Assembly (NCBI RefSeq): GCF_000348945.1
Contig: NZ_AOCK01000004.1
Location: 124,001-188,000, forward strand
Length of the DNA stretch: 64,000 bases
Origin: Paeniglutamicibacter gangotriensis Lz1y
Lineage (GTDB): Bacteria; Actinomycetota; Actinomycetes; Actinomycetales; Micrococcaceae
Direction of reading: 5' to 3'
Shown here: positions 45,069 through 54,475 of the stretch, in pieces
Layout of the letters: every line of letters begins with the position of its first letter
Position numbering within the stretch: the first letter of the stretch is position 1
Translations under genes and position numbers: made by a program
The notes under the pieces: generated by a model
The model's database searches: none
What the model was told of the DNA's origin: nothing
The model's input: only the letters and a program-made list of their open reading frames with translations

Positions 45069-46436
45069 CTAGAGCGAGACGATGAACAGGGTTGCGGCGA
45101 AAACCACGCCCGAGGCGATCAAGACGATGGTGGTGTACCCGAGGATGTCACGCATCTTCAACCCGGCGATGGCCAACAGCGGCAGGGCCCAGAACGGTTG
45201 GATCATGTTGGTCCACTGGTCGCCGTAGGCCACCGCCATGATCGGGATCGCCGGATCCACACCCAATTCCGCGGCCGCGGTGAGCATGATCGGAGCCTGC
45301 ACAGCAAATTGACCGCCGCCGGAGGGAACAAAGAAGTTCACCAACCCGGCCGAGAGGAATGCCAGCATGCCGAAGGTCTGCGGCGTGGAAATGGAAACGA
45401 ACACGTCGGAGAGGATCTGAATCAGCCCGGTCCCGGTCATGATGCCCAGGATCCCGGCGTAGAGCGGGAATTGCAGCAGGATCTCCCCGACATTCGAGGC
45501 GGCGTGCTTGGTCAGCGCCATCAGCTCGAAGGGGCTGCGCACCACCAGCAGGATCAGGGCCAGGAAAGACCAGTTCACGATGTCCAGGGTCAGCGTGCCC
45601 CCGGTGGAGAAATGGATGACCAGGTAGGCCACCAACATGGCCCCGAGCAACAAGGTCGGCAGTCGACTGGCATCCAACCGGTCAGCGGGTGTGGTGACCG
45701 TATCGTCGATGGCCACGAGGTCTTCGCGTGAGTCGGTGGCCAACTCCACGATCTTGTCGTCCCCGCGCGGCGCCACCAGATAGAGTGCCAACGCGACCAA
45801 GAGGATGGTGGCCACGGTGGCAATCATGTTCCACGAGGAGAAGGTGGTCTCGGAGATCGACAGCGGCCCACCGAGCTGCTTGGCGATGAACGAGTCGGGG
45901 GTGGCCGCCGTGAGCGGACCCGAGCCCGAATAGCCCATGTGCCAGACCACGAACCCGGCGAAGCCCGCGGCGACGAGCATCGGGAAGTGGAAGCGGATGC
46001 CACGTTCGCGTCCCTGGGCCGCGACCTCTCGGGCCAAGAGTCCGCCCACCACCAGGCCCAGGCCCCAGGTGATCAGCGAGGCCACGGCCGCCACCAGGAA
46101 CACAAACACGTAGCCCTGGAGCGGGGCCTTGGGGATCCGCCCGAGGAAGCGCAGGAGTTTGCGCACCGGGCGGGTGTTGGCCAGGATGAATCCGAGCATC
46201 AGCACCAACGCCATTTGGGTGATGAAGGCCAACAGGCCCGAGAGCCCGTCGCCCCAGCTTTGCACGATCAGCAGCGGGCCGGACCCGGTGACCAGCAGTG
46301 CCAAGATGGCCACAATGAAGGTCAGGACGATGGCGAAGACCAGGGCCGAGGGGATGAACCGCTCAACCAGGTTGTTGATGGGCCGCATGGCCCGGGAAAT
46401 TGCTGTTCCACCGTGTGGCGGGGCGGTTTTGCTCAT
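45069..46436 (-). CDS. short-chain fatty acid transporter (AtoE/TIGR00366 family)
   Basis: 455 aa from the ATG at 46436, with AGAGGTG about 7 nt upstream; the longer frame extends into the menE end. About eleven to twelve membrane segments. Family-typical stretches include RFIPSALVFAIVLTFIVAIL, LPLYAGILG-type loops, FFVPSGGGQFAVQAP and YGDQWTNMIQPFWALP. It likely imports butyrate or acetoacetate-type acids. It lies between menA and menE, which is unusual for a men operon. Its substrates might feed the beta-oxidation genes at 52-55 kb. Confidence 0.9.
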   Translation of the reverse strand: MSKTAPPHGGTAISRAMRPINNLVERFIPSALVFAIVLTFIVAILALLVTGSGPLLIVQSWGDGLSGLLAFITQMALVLMLGFILANTRPVRKLLRFLGRIPKAPLQGYVFVFLVAAVASLITWGLGLVVGGLLAREVAAQGRERGIRFHFPMLVAAGFAGFVVWHMGYSGSGPLTAATPDSFIAKQLGGPLSISETTFSSWNMIATVATILLVALALYLVAPRGDDKIVELATDSREDLVAIDDTVTTPADRLDASRLPTLLLGAMLVAYLVIHFSTGGTLTLDIVNWSFLALILLVVRSPFELMALTKHAASNVGEILLQFPLYAGILGIMTGTGLIQILSDVFVSISTPQTFGMLAFLSAGLVNFFVPSGGGQFAVQAPIMLTAAAELGVDPAIPIMAVAYGDQWTNMIQPFWALPLLAIAGLKMRDILGYTTIVLIASGVVFAATLFIVSL

Positions 46437-46587
46437 GAACAACACCTCTTTGTGCAGATCTGGCAGGGTTCTCGGCCGATGAACCTGGCCGCCCCATGAC
46501 CCGGACCACATTACGTCAATCGGTGAGCACCTACCGGGAACGCCCGGGGCCGGGCACAGGGCACGTGTTGGCACCGAGACCGGTGGA

Positions 46588-47715
46588 TCAGCCTTCGGCG
46601 CCGCCAAGCAGCGCGGTCAGCGACAAACGATCGGTCTTCCCGTTGGGCAGCATCGGCAGTGCCGGCAGGTTGCGCAGACGGCGCGGGACCGCCGGGGCAC
46701 CGAGCGCCTGGCGCACCGCCGCGGCGAGGGCCTCGGGGGAGACGGTTCCGACGTAGGCGGCGCCGACCTGCTGGCCCCATTGCGCATCGGGGACCGGGAC
46801 CACTGCCGCCGCGCTCACGCCCGGCACCGATTCCAACACCTGCTGGACCTCGGCTGCCGAGACCTTCACCCCTCCGGTGTTGATCACATCGTCCGCGCGG
46901 CCTCTCACCGAGAGCACTGAATCTTCGTAGCTGCCTAAATCGTCGGTCGCGTACCAGCGCACCCCGGCGTCGTCGGTGCTGAAGTGCTGGGCGGTCAGTT
47001 CCGGGTTTCCCAGGTAGCCGGAGGCGATGGTGCTCCCGCCGAGCCAGATGCGTCCCTCGACGGTTTTGATGTGGACTCCGGGCAGCGCACGGGCGTCGTA
47101 GACGCACCCGCCACTGGTCTCGCTGGAACCATAGGTCAGATGCAGATTTAGGTCATGGGCGGCGGCCTGATCACGTACCGCATGCGAGGCGCGTGCCCCG
47201 CCGAGCAGGATCGCGTCGAAACGCTTCAGGCTCGCCAGCGTCTCCGCGCTCGGATCGGTGAGCAGCCGCTGCAGCTGGGTAGGCACCAGCGAGACGATGC
47301 GGCGGCGATCGGTCAGGGCCGAGGCCGCTGCATTAAAGCCTGCCGCGTCGAAACCCGCCTCCAGGTCCATGGCCCAGGGGCGGGTCCCCGCGTACAGGCT
47401 GCGCGTCAGCACCGCCAACCCCGCGACGTAGTGCAGGGGCAGGGCCAACAGCCACTGGCCCTCAAAACCCAGGTATTCGGCGGTGGCCATGGAGGAGGAG
47501 GCCAAGGCCTCGACCGACAGAGCGGTGCGCTTCGGGGTGCCGGTGGACCCCGAGGTGCGCACCACCGCCGCGATCTCTTCCAGACCCTCCAGCTCCGCCT
47601 GATCCACGGAGTTCAGCCGGTAGTCGTTGGCGGTGGCTCCGGGAAGAAATTCCGCCGCGGGCCCGTCCTGGTTGAGGGCTGCGGACAGGGCCGTGAGGGC
47701 GGCGTCTGGATTCAT
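46588..47715 (-). CDS. menE: o-succinylbenzoate-CoA ligase
   Basis: 375 aa acyl-adenylate-forming enzyme, the short form usual for actinobacterial MenE. The P-loop is VVRTSGSTGTPKRTALS (about residue 50). Later motifs are HLTYGSSETSGG, RWYATDDLGSYEDSVLSVRGRADD and GVKVSAAEVQQVLES, with the catalytic lysine in LPNGKTDR. It activates OSB in menaquinone synthesis. It is 21 nt after menB and co-directional. Confidence 0.92.
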   Translation of the reverse strand: MNPDAALTALSAALNQDGPAAEFLPGATANDYRLNSVDQAELEGLEEIAAVVRTSGSTGTPKRTALSVEALASSSMATAEYLGFEGQWLLALPLHYVAGLAVLTRSLYAGTRPWAMDLEAGFDAAGFNAAASALTDRRRIVSLVPTQLQRLLTDPSAETLASLKRFDAILLGGARASHAVRDQAAAHDLNLHLTYGSSETSGGCVYDARALPGVHIKTVEGRIWLGGSTIASGYLGNPELTAQHFSTDDAGVRWYATDDLGSYEDSVLSVRGRADDVINTGGVKVSAAEVQQVLESVPGVSAAAVVPVPDAQWGQQVGAAYVGTVSPEALAAAVRQALGAPAVPRRLRNLPALPMLPNGKTDRLSLTALLGGAEG

Positions 47716-47736
47716 AGGTGGCTGAGGTCCTTGGTC

Positions 47737-48708
47737 TTAGAAGTAGTACGGGTGGGCGGACCAGTCGGGGTCGCGCTTTTCCAAGAAGGCATCCCGGCCT
47801 TCGACGGCCTCATCGGTCATGTAGCCCATGCGGGTAGCTTCACCGGCGAATACCTGCTGCCCGGCCAACCCGTCGTCGGCCATGTTGAAAGCGAACTTGA
47901 GCATGCGAATGGCCTGCGGGGATTGCTTGGCAATATCCGCTGCATACTCCAGTGCGACGTCTTCGAGTCGCTCGTGGTCCACTGCCTCGTTGACTGCGCC
48001 CATGGCCACCATGTCCTCGGCCGAGTGCTCGCGGGCCAGGAAGAAAATCGAGCGAGCGTTTTTTTGTCCAACCTGGCGGGCCAGCAGTGCCGAACCGTAG
48101 CCGGCGTCGAAGGAACCGACGGTAGCATCGGTCTGCTTGAACTTGCCGTGCTGCTTTGAAGCGATGCTCAAATCCGAGACCACGTGCAGCGAGTGCCCAC
48201 CGCCGGCTGCCCAGCCGTTGACCACGGCAATGACGACCTTGGGCATGGTGCGCATCAGGCGCTGGACCTCGAGGATGTGCAGGCGCCCGGCGCGGGCCGG
48301 GTCGATGGAATCGGCGGTCTCGCCCTCGGCGTACCGGTAACCGTCGCGGCCGCGGATGCGCTGGTCGCCTCCGGAACAGAAGGAATGTCCGCCGTCCTTG
48401 GGGGAGGGGCCGTTGCCGGTGAGCAGCACCGTGGCCACATCCGAGCTCATGCGGGCGTGGTCCAACACCCGGTAGAGCTCGTCCACCGTGCCGGGGCGGA
48501 ACGCGTTGCGGACCTCGGGGCGGTTGAAGGCAACGCGCACGCACGGCAGGTCCCGCAGGATTCGCCCGCTGTCATCGCGTTCGACCTGCCGGTGGTAGGT
48601 CATGTCTTCAAGGTCGAAGCCCTCGACCATGCGCCAACGCATGGGGTCGAAGATGTCGGAAACTTTGTCTGGCAACTGGGAAGTGGAATCTACGGTGCTC
48701 ACAGTCAT
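47737..48708 (-). CDS. menB: 1,4-dihydroxy-2-naphthoyl-CoA synthase
   Basis: 323 aa from the ATG at 48708 (MTVSTVDS); the longer open frame is upstream DNA. It is a crotonase-fold enzyme that cyclises OSB-CoA to DHNA-CoA. Motifs are FNRPEVRNAFRPGTVDEL, FCSGGDQRIRGRDGY (oxyanion loop), VNGWAAGGGHSLHVVSDL, QTDATVGSFDAGYGSALLARQVG, and a C-terminus ending RDPDWSAHPYYF, which closes the active site of the neighbouring subunit. It is first in the menB-menE pair. Confidence 0.95.
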   Translation of the reverse strand: MTVSTVDSTSQLPDKVSDIFDPMRWRMVEGFDLEDMTYHRQVERDDSGRILRDLPCVRVAFNRPEVRNAFRPGTVDELYRVLDHARMSSDVATVLLTGNGPSPKDGGHSFCSGGDQRIRGRDGYRYAEGETADSIDPARAGRLHILEVQRLMRTMPKVVIAVVNGWAAGGGHSLHVVSDLSIASKQHGKFKQTDATVGSFDAGYGSALLARQVGQKNARSIFFLAREHSAEDMVAMGAVNEAVDHERLEDVALEYAADIAKQSPQAIRMLKFAFNMADDGLAGQQVFAGEATRMGYMTDEAVEGRDAFLEKRDPDWSAHPYYF

Positions 48709-49103
48709 GAATGCTATCGGTTGCCGAGCCCCGCGGGCCAAATACCCTCCGCGCGTCGTCTCCGTCGCCAGGGCACGGCGGCCGTGCGGCATCCGGTGCC
48801 GATCCTCGGCCCCCGGCACGTCCCAAACTGTTGAACAATTCATACTGGCTTTTTGGTGACGAGTGTGATCTGCCTCAAAGTGGATTCCGACCAGCACACT
48901 TGTGTTTCTTGTGGTGGCGTGTATCACGGTTTGATCCGGCGATTTCTGCCACTTCCGACTTCATGAAGCGAGTAAAAGTGCGGTACGTTTACCGTTTGCA
49001 CCCCACCGGATATGTGCCCGGGCATCCTGAAGCGGGTCTGGCCGGGTGTCTTCCCCCGCGTTGACCCATGCGGGGTTGAAAGTATCACCAAAGGAGTTAC
49101 ACG
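48709..49103. other. 395-bp divergent intergenic region of menB and the permease
   Basis: No gene is supported. TTGACC near 49060 followed by TATCAC 16-17 bp later is a promoter-like pair for the permease, but it would leave almost no 5' leader before the AAGGAG ribosome site, so I do not rely on it. No repeats or terminators were seen. Confidence 0.35.
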
Positions 49104-50555
49104 TTGGAACCCCACAACGTCACCGATCACCAGCAACATGCGCCCGCCCAGGACGCAACGCTGACCGCCGAAGGCTACAAAAAGACCCTGACCCGGCGCC
49201 ACGTCCAGATGATCGCCATGGGCGGAGCCATCGGCGTGGGCCTGTTCATGGGCGCAGGTGGTCGCCTGGCCTCGACCGGACCGGCGTTGATCTTCTCCTA
49301 CGCACTCGCCGGGGTGATTGCCTACTTCCTGATGCGGGCGCTGGGCGAGCTGATCATGTACCGCCATTCCTCGGGTTCCTTCGTTTCCTACGCGGGGGAA
49401 CTTTTTGGATCCAAGGGAGCTTACGTCTCTGGTTGGATGTACGTGCTGAATTGGGTTATGACCGGGATTGCCGAGCTGATCGCCATCGGCCTGTACTTCA
49501 CTTACTTTTTCCCCGGTGTTCCGGTGGAAGCCGCTGCGCTCTGCGCCCTGGGCTTGTTGGTGGCTGTCAACCTCTTCAGCGCTAAGGCCTTTGCGGAGTT
49601 TGAGTTCTGGGCTTCCTTCCTCAAAGTCGCGGCAATCGTGCTCTTCTTGCTGATCGGCATTTACCTGGTGGCAACCAACGCCCAGGTCGGTGACGGTCAC
49701 GCGGCGGTGGGTAATTTGTTCGCCAGCGAAGGTGGCATGTTCCCCCGAGGCGTCCTGATCTCCATCTTGGTGCTGAACGCGGTGATCTTTGCCTACAACG
49801 GCATTGAGCTTGTTGGCATCACCGCCGGTGAAATGGAAGATCCAGTCAAGGAAGTTCCCGCAGCCATCCGCGCCGTGGTGGTGCGCATCGTGGTCTTCTA
49901 CGTGGGTTCGGTAACCCTGCTGGCGATGCTCCTTCCGTGGAATCAGTTCAAGGCCGGGGAAAGCCCGTTTGTGACGGTCTTTGACCAGCTGGGGTGGGGT
50001 TGGATCGGCGGGGTGATGAACTTCGTGGTCATCACTGCCGCGCTGAGCTCCTGCAACTCTGGTCTGTACTCCATCGGCCGCATTTTCCGCGCCATGGCCA
50101 ACAACGGTCACGCGCCGGCGTGGCTGACCAAGATGAACAAGCGCCATGTTCCCTACGCTGCCATTTGGGCCATTGCCGCCGTCTACGTTGTTGGTGTCAT
50201 GTTGAACATCTGGTTGGGTGGAACCTACGCGTTTGACCTTGCCCTGAACACCGCATCCATTGGTGTGCTCTTCACGTGGGCGGCAATCTTTGGCTGCCAG
50301 ATCATGTTGCGCAGGAAGAAGGGCAAGATCTCCGCGCTTCCCATGGCTGGTTCTCCGTACACCAGCTGGGCGGGTTTGGCGGCTCTTGCCATCATCACGG
50401 TGCTGATTGGTTTTGACACCATGACCGGCCAGGATGGCGAGGTCTTCCACCTGGGCTTGTATACCATCGCCTGTATCCCGGTGATTGCTGTTGGCTTGTG
50501 GATTGGCTGGCGCAAGGTCCGCCACAACAAGCCGAATTCGGAGCTGTACGCCTAG
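49104..50555 (+). CDS. amino acid permease (AAT family, APC superfamily)
   Basis: 483 aa from a TTG with AAGGAG 6-7 nt upstream. Twelve membrane segments. The TM1 helix-break motif is MIAMGGAIGVGLFMGAGGRL, followed by GPALIFSYALAGVIAYFLMRALGEL and the family block FAYNGIELVGITAGEMEDPVK. The family imports asparagine, GABA, aromatic or basic amino acids by H+ symport; AnsP-like and Gab/CycA-like members cannot be told apart here. A strong bidirectional terminator follows. Confidence 0.9.
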   Translation: MEPHNVTDHQQHAPAQDATLTAEGYKKTLTRRHVQMIAMGGAIGVGLFMGAGGRLASTGPALIFSYALAGVIAYFLMRALGELIMYRHSSGSFVSYAGELFGSKGAYVSGWMYVLNWVMTGIAELIAIGLYFTYFFPGVPVEAAALCALGLLVAVNLFSAKAFAEFEFWASFLKVAAIVLFLLIGIYLVATNAQVGDGHAAVGNLFASEGGMFPRGVLISILVLNAVIFAYNGIELVGITAGEMEDPVKEVPAAIRAVVVRIVVFYVGSVTLLAMLLPWNQFKAGESPFVTVFDQLGWGWIGGVMNFVVITAALSSCNSGLYSIGRIFRAMANNGHAPAWLTKMNKRHVPYAAIWAIAAVYVVGVMLNIWLGGTYAFDLALNTASIGVLFTWAAIFGCQIMLRRKKGKISALPMAGSPYTSWAGLAALAIITVLIGFDTMTGQDGEVFHLGLYTIACIPVIAVGLWIGWRKVRHNKPNSELYA

Positions 50556-50585
50556 CCAGCCGGCCTAAACACGCAGGGGGAAGAA

Positions 50586-50642
50586 AAACGGCGGGTGGGG
50601 TGACTACGGGAAGTTCCCGTGGTCACCCCCACTCGCCGTTTG
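50586..50642. terminator. bidirectional terminator between permease and MHS transporter
   Basis: A stem of about 25 bp with small mismatches: 50586-50612 pairs with 50614-50641 (outer AAACGGCG with CGCCGTTT; inner TACGGGAA with TTCCCGTG). AAAAA on the left and TTTG on the right serve the convergent genes. Confidence 0.8.
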
Positions 50643-50710
50643 TTGTCTCAGGACGCCCCCACTGCCTACCGGTACTTCTCGGAACCTGTCAGTGGAACGA
50701 CGCAGGACTG

Positions 50711-52120
50711 TTAGTGCTGCTCGACGGAATCGACCAGGATGCCGGTTTCATGCGCGTCGGGCACTGCCGTTCCACGCAACGAAGCGCCGGCGGTTTCCGG
50801 CATATGCCGTGTGGCAATGAAACCGATGATGCAAGCGAGCATCATGTAGACCGCGGGGAAGAGCAAGAAATCGGTCTTCTCGATCACTGCTTGGTTGACG
50901 ATGGCGGCGGTGCCGCCAAAGATCGCGGTGGCCACGTTGTAGGTGATGGCGAAGCCGGCGAACCGTACGTGCGAGGGAAACATCGCCGGGAACGTCGCGG
51001 TGATGGTGGCCAGCTGCGGGATATACAACAGGCCCAAGACCGCGAAGCCCAAGATGGCCAGCGGGAAACTCTTGCCCATGAGCCAGAACATCGGCAGGGC
51101 CAGCACGAACAAGCCCACCAGCGAGGCGTACCACAGGGGTTTACGGCCCACCCTGTCCGAGAGCGAACCTGTAAACGGGATCACCGCCATCATGGCAACC
51201 TCGCCGACGAGGATCACTACCAAGGAGGCCTTCGAATCGAGCCCGAGCTGTTGCTCGAGGTAGGTCGGCATGTAGCTGAGCAACGTGTAGTTCACGATAT
51301 TCAGGGCCACTACCAGGCCACCCATGACCAGCATGGGGCGCCAGTAGGAGCGAATGAGCTCGCGCAACGAGCTCTTCTCCTGGACCTCGCCGCGCTCTTC
51401 AAGTTCCTGGAACACTGGGGTGTCCTCAAGCTTGTTTCGCATGTAGAGGCCGATCAGGCCCATGGGCAGCGCGAGCATGAACGGCACGCGCCAGCCCCAC
51501 GACATCATCGCGTCATCGCTCAAGGCCAGCTGGAAGCCAAGCATGACTCCGGTACCCAGGGCGAAACCGCCCAAGGTGCCGAATTCCAAGAACGAACCAA
51601 AGAATCCACGGCGCTTGTCCGGCGCGTATTCGGCCATGAAGGTCGCCGCACCGCCGTATTCACCGCCGGTGGAGAAGCCCTGCACCATGCGCAGGAACAC
51701 CAGCAGGATCGGAGCCAGCACGCCTACCTGGTCAAAGGTGGGCAAGACGCCGATCAGGAAGGTTGCGGCCGACATCATCAAGATGGTGAGGGCGAGGATG
51801 TGCTTGCGGCCGAGTTTGTCGCCCAGCGGACCCCACACCAGTCCGCCCAAGGGGCGGACCAAGAACGAGAGCGCGAAGGTGGCCAAGGCCATCAGCGTCC
51901 CACCCTCGGTGGGGAAGAAGTGGACGGTGATGTAGGTCAAGGCCACGGCATAGACGCCATAGTCGAACCACTCTGTGAGGTTTCCCATGGCCGAGGCCGC
52001 CGTGGCCTTGCGGATCTCGCTGCGTCCCGCTGTGGTGGACATGTCGGGACCTATGTCTTCGCCGAAATCGACAGGCGAGGTTACATCTGAGGGGGAGGGT
52101 TGGCTGTTATCCGGTTGCAT
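50711..52120 (-). CDS. MHS-family MFS transporter (ProP-like)
   Basis: 469 aa from the ATG at 52120, with GGAG 5 nt upstream; six further codons lie before it in the frame. Twelve membrane segments. Metabolite:H+ symporter signatures are MGNLTEWFDYGVYAVALTYI at TM1, GPLGDKLGRKHILALTI, FLRMVQGFSTGGEYGGAATF and LSDRVGRKPLWYAS. The family moves osmolytes such as proline and betaine, or organic and aromatic acids. Divergence from the paa-type thiolase would allow a carboxylate or aromatic-acid role; this is inference. Confidence 0.9.
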   Translation of the reverse strand: MQPDNSQPSPSDVTSPVDFGEDIGPDMSTTAGRSEIRKATAASAMGNLTEWFDYGVYAVALTYITVHFFPTEGGTLMALATFALSFLVRPLGGLVWGPLGDKLGRKHILALTILMMSAATFLIGVLPTFDQVGVLAPILLVFLRMVQGFSTGGEYGGAATFMAEYAPDKRRGFFGSFLEFGTLGGFALGTGVMLGFQLALSDDAMMSWGWRVPFMLALPMGLIGLYMRNKLEDTPVFQELEERGEVQEKSSLRELIRSYWRPMLVMGGLVVALNIVNYTLLSYMPTYLEQQLGLDSKASLVVILVGEVAMMAVIPFTGSLSDRVGRKPLWYASLVGLFVLALPMFWLMGKSFPLAILGFAVLGLLYIPQLATITATFPAMFPSHVRFAGFAITYNVATAIFGGTAAIVNQAVIEKTDFLLFPAVYMMLACIIGFIATRHMPETAGASLRGTAVPDAHETGILVDSVEQH

Positions 52121-52464
52121 TACTGCTCCGATTGCCATTCAGCTTTGCGTCGACCGAATGTCCGCCCTGGCCCATGATGACTGCTTTGGGCGGTAACGAT
52201 CCACGATCCGGGCGGCGGCCCGGAGTTGGTCAAGTGGAAGACACTACTCCGGAGCTGGCCTTGCGTCAAAGATCTAGCCCCGTGTGTCGCTTGAGGTTGA
52301 CCGCGCTTGCAACGAGGTGCGATTCTGTAGGTGAACGATTGGTCGGTAATTATGTTGCATCCCATTCGGGAGCGTCAACCGTGGCCAAAACACGGCGCAC
52401 CAGGGGCTCTTGCCACGGAGAATTTCCCGGCGGGACCACTGCGCCGAATGACAAAGGAGTTGTA
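52121..52464. other. 344-bp divergent control region of the transporter and thiolase operon
   Basis: No gene is supported here. The region contains the PaaR-like site at 52330-52351 and, nearer the thiolase, the ribosome site AAAGGAG (52453-52459). The thiolase frame is open through the whole gap but lacks a plausible start before 52465. Confidence 0.5.
52330..52351 (-). promoter_or_regulatory. PaaR-like operator upstream of the beta-oxidation operon
   Basis: Read on the minus strand the site has ATTACCG, then CA and ATCG with the spacing of the actinobacterial PaaR (TetR-family) consensus as I remember it, i.e. half-sites ACTnACCG and CGGTnAGT around a CG centre. About 12 of 16 fixed positions agree. 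A second site with the same spacing precedes paaZ. Confidence 0.45.
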
Positions 52465-53688
52465 ATGACTGAGGCTTTCTTGGTGGGCGGAGCCCGCACC
52501 CCGGTAGGACGCTACGGCGGCGCGCTGAGCAGCGTGCGCCCCGACGATCTGGCCGCGTTGACGATCCGCGCGGCGGTGGAACGAGCGGGAATCGACCCCT
52601 CCGACGTCGACGAAGTCATCTTCGGCAACGCCAACGGCGCGGGCGAGGAAAACCGCAACGTCGCCCGCATGGCCTGGCTGCTGGCCGGCTTCGAGGACAC
52701 GGTCCCGGGCATCACCGTCAACCGTCTATGCGCCTCGGGCATGAGCGCGATCACGATGGCCAGCCACATGATCAAGGCGGGAGCCGCCGATATCGTGGTT
52801 GCTGGCGGCGTCGAGTCCATGTCGCGCGCCCCCTGGGTCATGGAAAAGCCCGATAAGGCCTTCGCTAAGCCAGGTGCCAGCTACGACACCTCCATCGGCT
52901 GGCGCTTCCCGAACCCCGAGTTCCTCTCCGGTGAGTTCTCCCGCGATGGCAAGGCCACCTTCTCCATGCCGGAGACAGCCGAAGAAGTCGCCCGCGTCTA
53001 CGGCACCAGCCGTGAGGACTGCGACGCCTTCGCCGTGCGCTCGCACGAACGAGCCATTGCCGCCATCGAGGCAGGGCACTTTAAGGACGAAATCGTTCCG
53101 GTGACGGTGAAAACCCGCAAGGGTGAAACCATCGTTGATACCGACGAGGGCCCGCGCCCCGGCACCACCGCCGAAGTGTTGGCCAAGTTGCGCCCCGTGG
53201 TGGCCGGTGGCTCCGTGGTCACCGCCGGCAACGCTTCCACGCTCAACGACGGCGCCTCTGCCATCATCGTGGCCTCCGCGGCAGCCATCAAGAAGTACGG
53301 ACTCACCGCCCGCGCGCGCATCATTGACGGTGCCTCCGCCGGCGTAGCACCGGAAATCATGGGAGTGGGTCCGGTTCCGGCAACCCGCAAGATCATGGAA
53401 CGCTCCGGCCGCAAAATTGAGGACCTGGCGGCGGTGGAACTGAACGAGGCCTTCTCCTCGCAGTCCCTGGCCTCCATGCGCGAGCTCGGACTGGACCCGG
53501 AAATCGTGAACCGCGACGGCGGCGCCATCGCGCTGGGCCACCCGCTGGGCTCCTCCGGCTCGCGCATCGTGATCACCCTGCTGGGCCGTCTGGAACGCGA
53601 GGCCAAGGACGGCGGGTCCAAGCTCGGTTTGGCCACCATGTGCGTGGGCGTCGGCCAAGGTGCCGCACTGCTCATCGAGGGAGTCTAG
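52465..53688 (+). CDS. acetyl-CoA C-acyltransferase (PaaJ/PcaF-type thiolase)
   Basis: 407 aa from the ATG at 52465, with AAAGGAG 5 nt upstream. Thiolase motifs are complete: nucleophilic C89 in NRLCASGMSAITMASHMI, VAGGVESMSRAPWV, NEAFSSQSLASM, GGAIALGHPLGSSGSRIV (His) and MCVGVGQGAALL (second Cys). It cleaves a 3-oxoacyl-CoA with CoA. The arrangement with hydratase and dehydrogenase genes and the paa-like operator suggests 3-oxoadipyl-CoA in phenylacetate breakdown, but ordinary fatty-acid substrates are possible. Confidence 0.9.
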   Translation: MTEAFLVGGARTPVGRYGGALSSVRPDDLAALTIRAAVERAGIDPSDVDEVIFGNANGAGEENRNVARMAWLLAGFEDTVPGITVNRLCASGMSAITMASHMIKAGAADIVVAGGVESMSRAPWVMEKPDKAFAKPGASYDTSIGWRFPNPEFLSGEFSRDGKATFSMPETAEEVARVYGTSREDCDAFAVRSHERAIAAIEAGHFKDEIVPVTVKTRKGETIVDTDEGPRPGTTAEVLAKLRPVVAGGSVVTAGNASTLNDGASAIIVASAAAIKKYGLTARARIIDGASAGVAPEIMGVGPVPATRKIMERSGRKIEDLAAVELNEAFSSQSLASMRELGLDPEIVNRDGGAIALGHPLGSSGSRIVITLLGRLEREAKDGGSKLGLATMCVGVGQGAALLIEGV

Positions 53689-53690
53689 GC

Positions 53691-54473
53691 ATGGCGGAGC
53701 GCTTGGAGCCTTCCGGTTTCACGACCCTGAAGCTCACCGAGTTCGATGACCGGCTCTATGTCCAACTTGACCGCCCGGAGGTCAGGAACGCCATCGACCA
53801 ATTGATGGTCGACGAACTACACGCGGTGTGTGCCTACCTGGAACGCACACCGAAGGTCATGGTGCTCTCCGGCACCCCCGCGGATCCGGAAACCGGCACG
53901 AAGGGCATCTTCGCCTCCGGTGCCGATATCGCCCAGCTGCGGATGCGCCGCCGCGACGATGCACTGGCCGGAATCAACTCGGGCATCTTCGATCGGATCG
54001 CCAAGCTGCCGATGCCCGTCATCGCTGCCCTTGACGGGTTCGCGTTGGGCGGCGGGGCCGAACTGGCGTACGCGGCGGACTTCCGCATCGGCACCCCCGA
54101 ACTGCGCATGGGCAACCCTGAAACCGGCCTGGGCATCATGGCCGCCGCAGGTGCCACCTGGCGCCTGAAGGAACTTGTGGGCGAACCTGTCGCTAAGGAA
54201 ATCCTGCTGGCCGGCAAAGTGCTCAAGGGCGATGATTGCCTGCGTGTCGGGCTCATCACCGAGCTCGTCGAGGGCAGGGATCTGCTGGAAGCCGCCTCCG
54301 CGCTGGCTGACCGTATCGGCAAGCAGGACGTGCTGGCCGTGCGCATCACCAAGTCCGTGTTCCACGCCCCGCGCGAAGCACACCCCGTCATCGACACCCT
54401 GGCCCAGGGCATGTTGTTTGAGTCCCAAGCCAAGTTTGACCGCATGGCTGCCTTCTTGGATCGGAAGAAATAA
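53691..54473 (+). CDS. enoyl-CoA hydratase/isomerase (PaaF/PaaG-like)
   Basis: 260 aa from the ATG at 53691, 2 nt after the thiolase stop. Crotonase fold: LDRPEVRNAIDQLMVDEL, the oxyanion-hole segment KGIFASGADIAQLRMRR, then PMPVIAALDGFALGGGAELAYAADFRI and the catalytic-type NPETGLGIMAAAGATWRL (Glu). It hydrates or isomerises the enoyl-CoA intermediate between the dehydrogenase steps. It ends 2 nt before the next start, so the three genes form a tight operon. Confidence 0.9.
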   Translation: MAERLEPSGFTTLKLTEFDDRLYVQLDRPEVRNAIDQLMVDELHAVCAYLERTPKVMVLSGTPADPETGTKGIFASGADIAQLRMRRRDDALAGINSGIFDRIAKLPMPVIAALDGFALGGGAELAYAADFRIGTPELRMGNPETGLGIMAAAGATWRLKELVGEPVAKEILLAGKVLKGDDCLRVGLITELVEGRDLLEAASALADRIGKQDVLAVRITKSVFHAPREAHPVIDTLAQGMLFESQAKFDRMAAFLDRKK

Positions 54474-54475
54474 CA

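Noticed and set aside
44193-45731. Plus-strand 512-codon open frame opposite menA and the transporter
   Set aside because: Gln/His/Gly-rich shadow of GC-rich genes on the other strand; no family motif.
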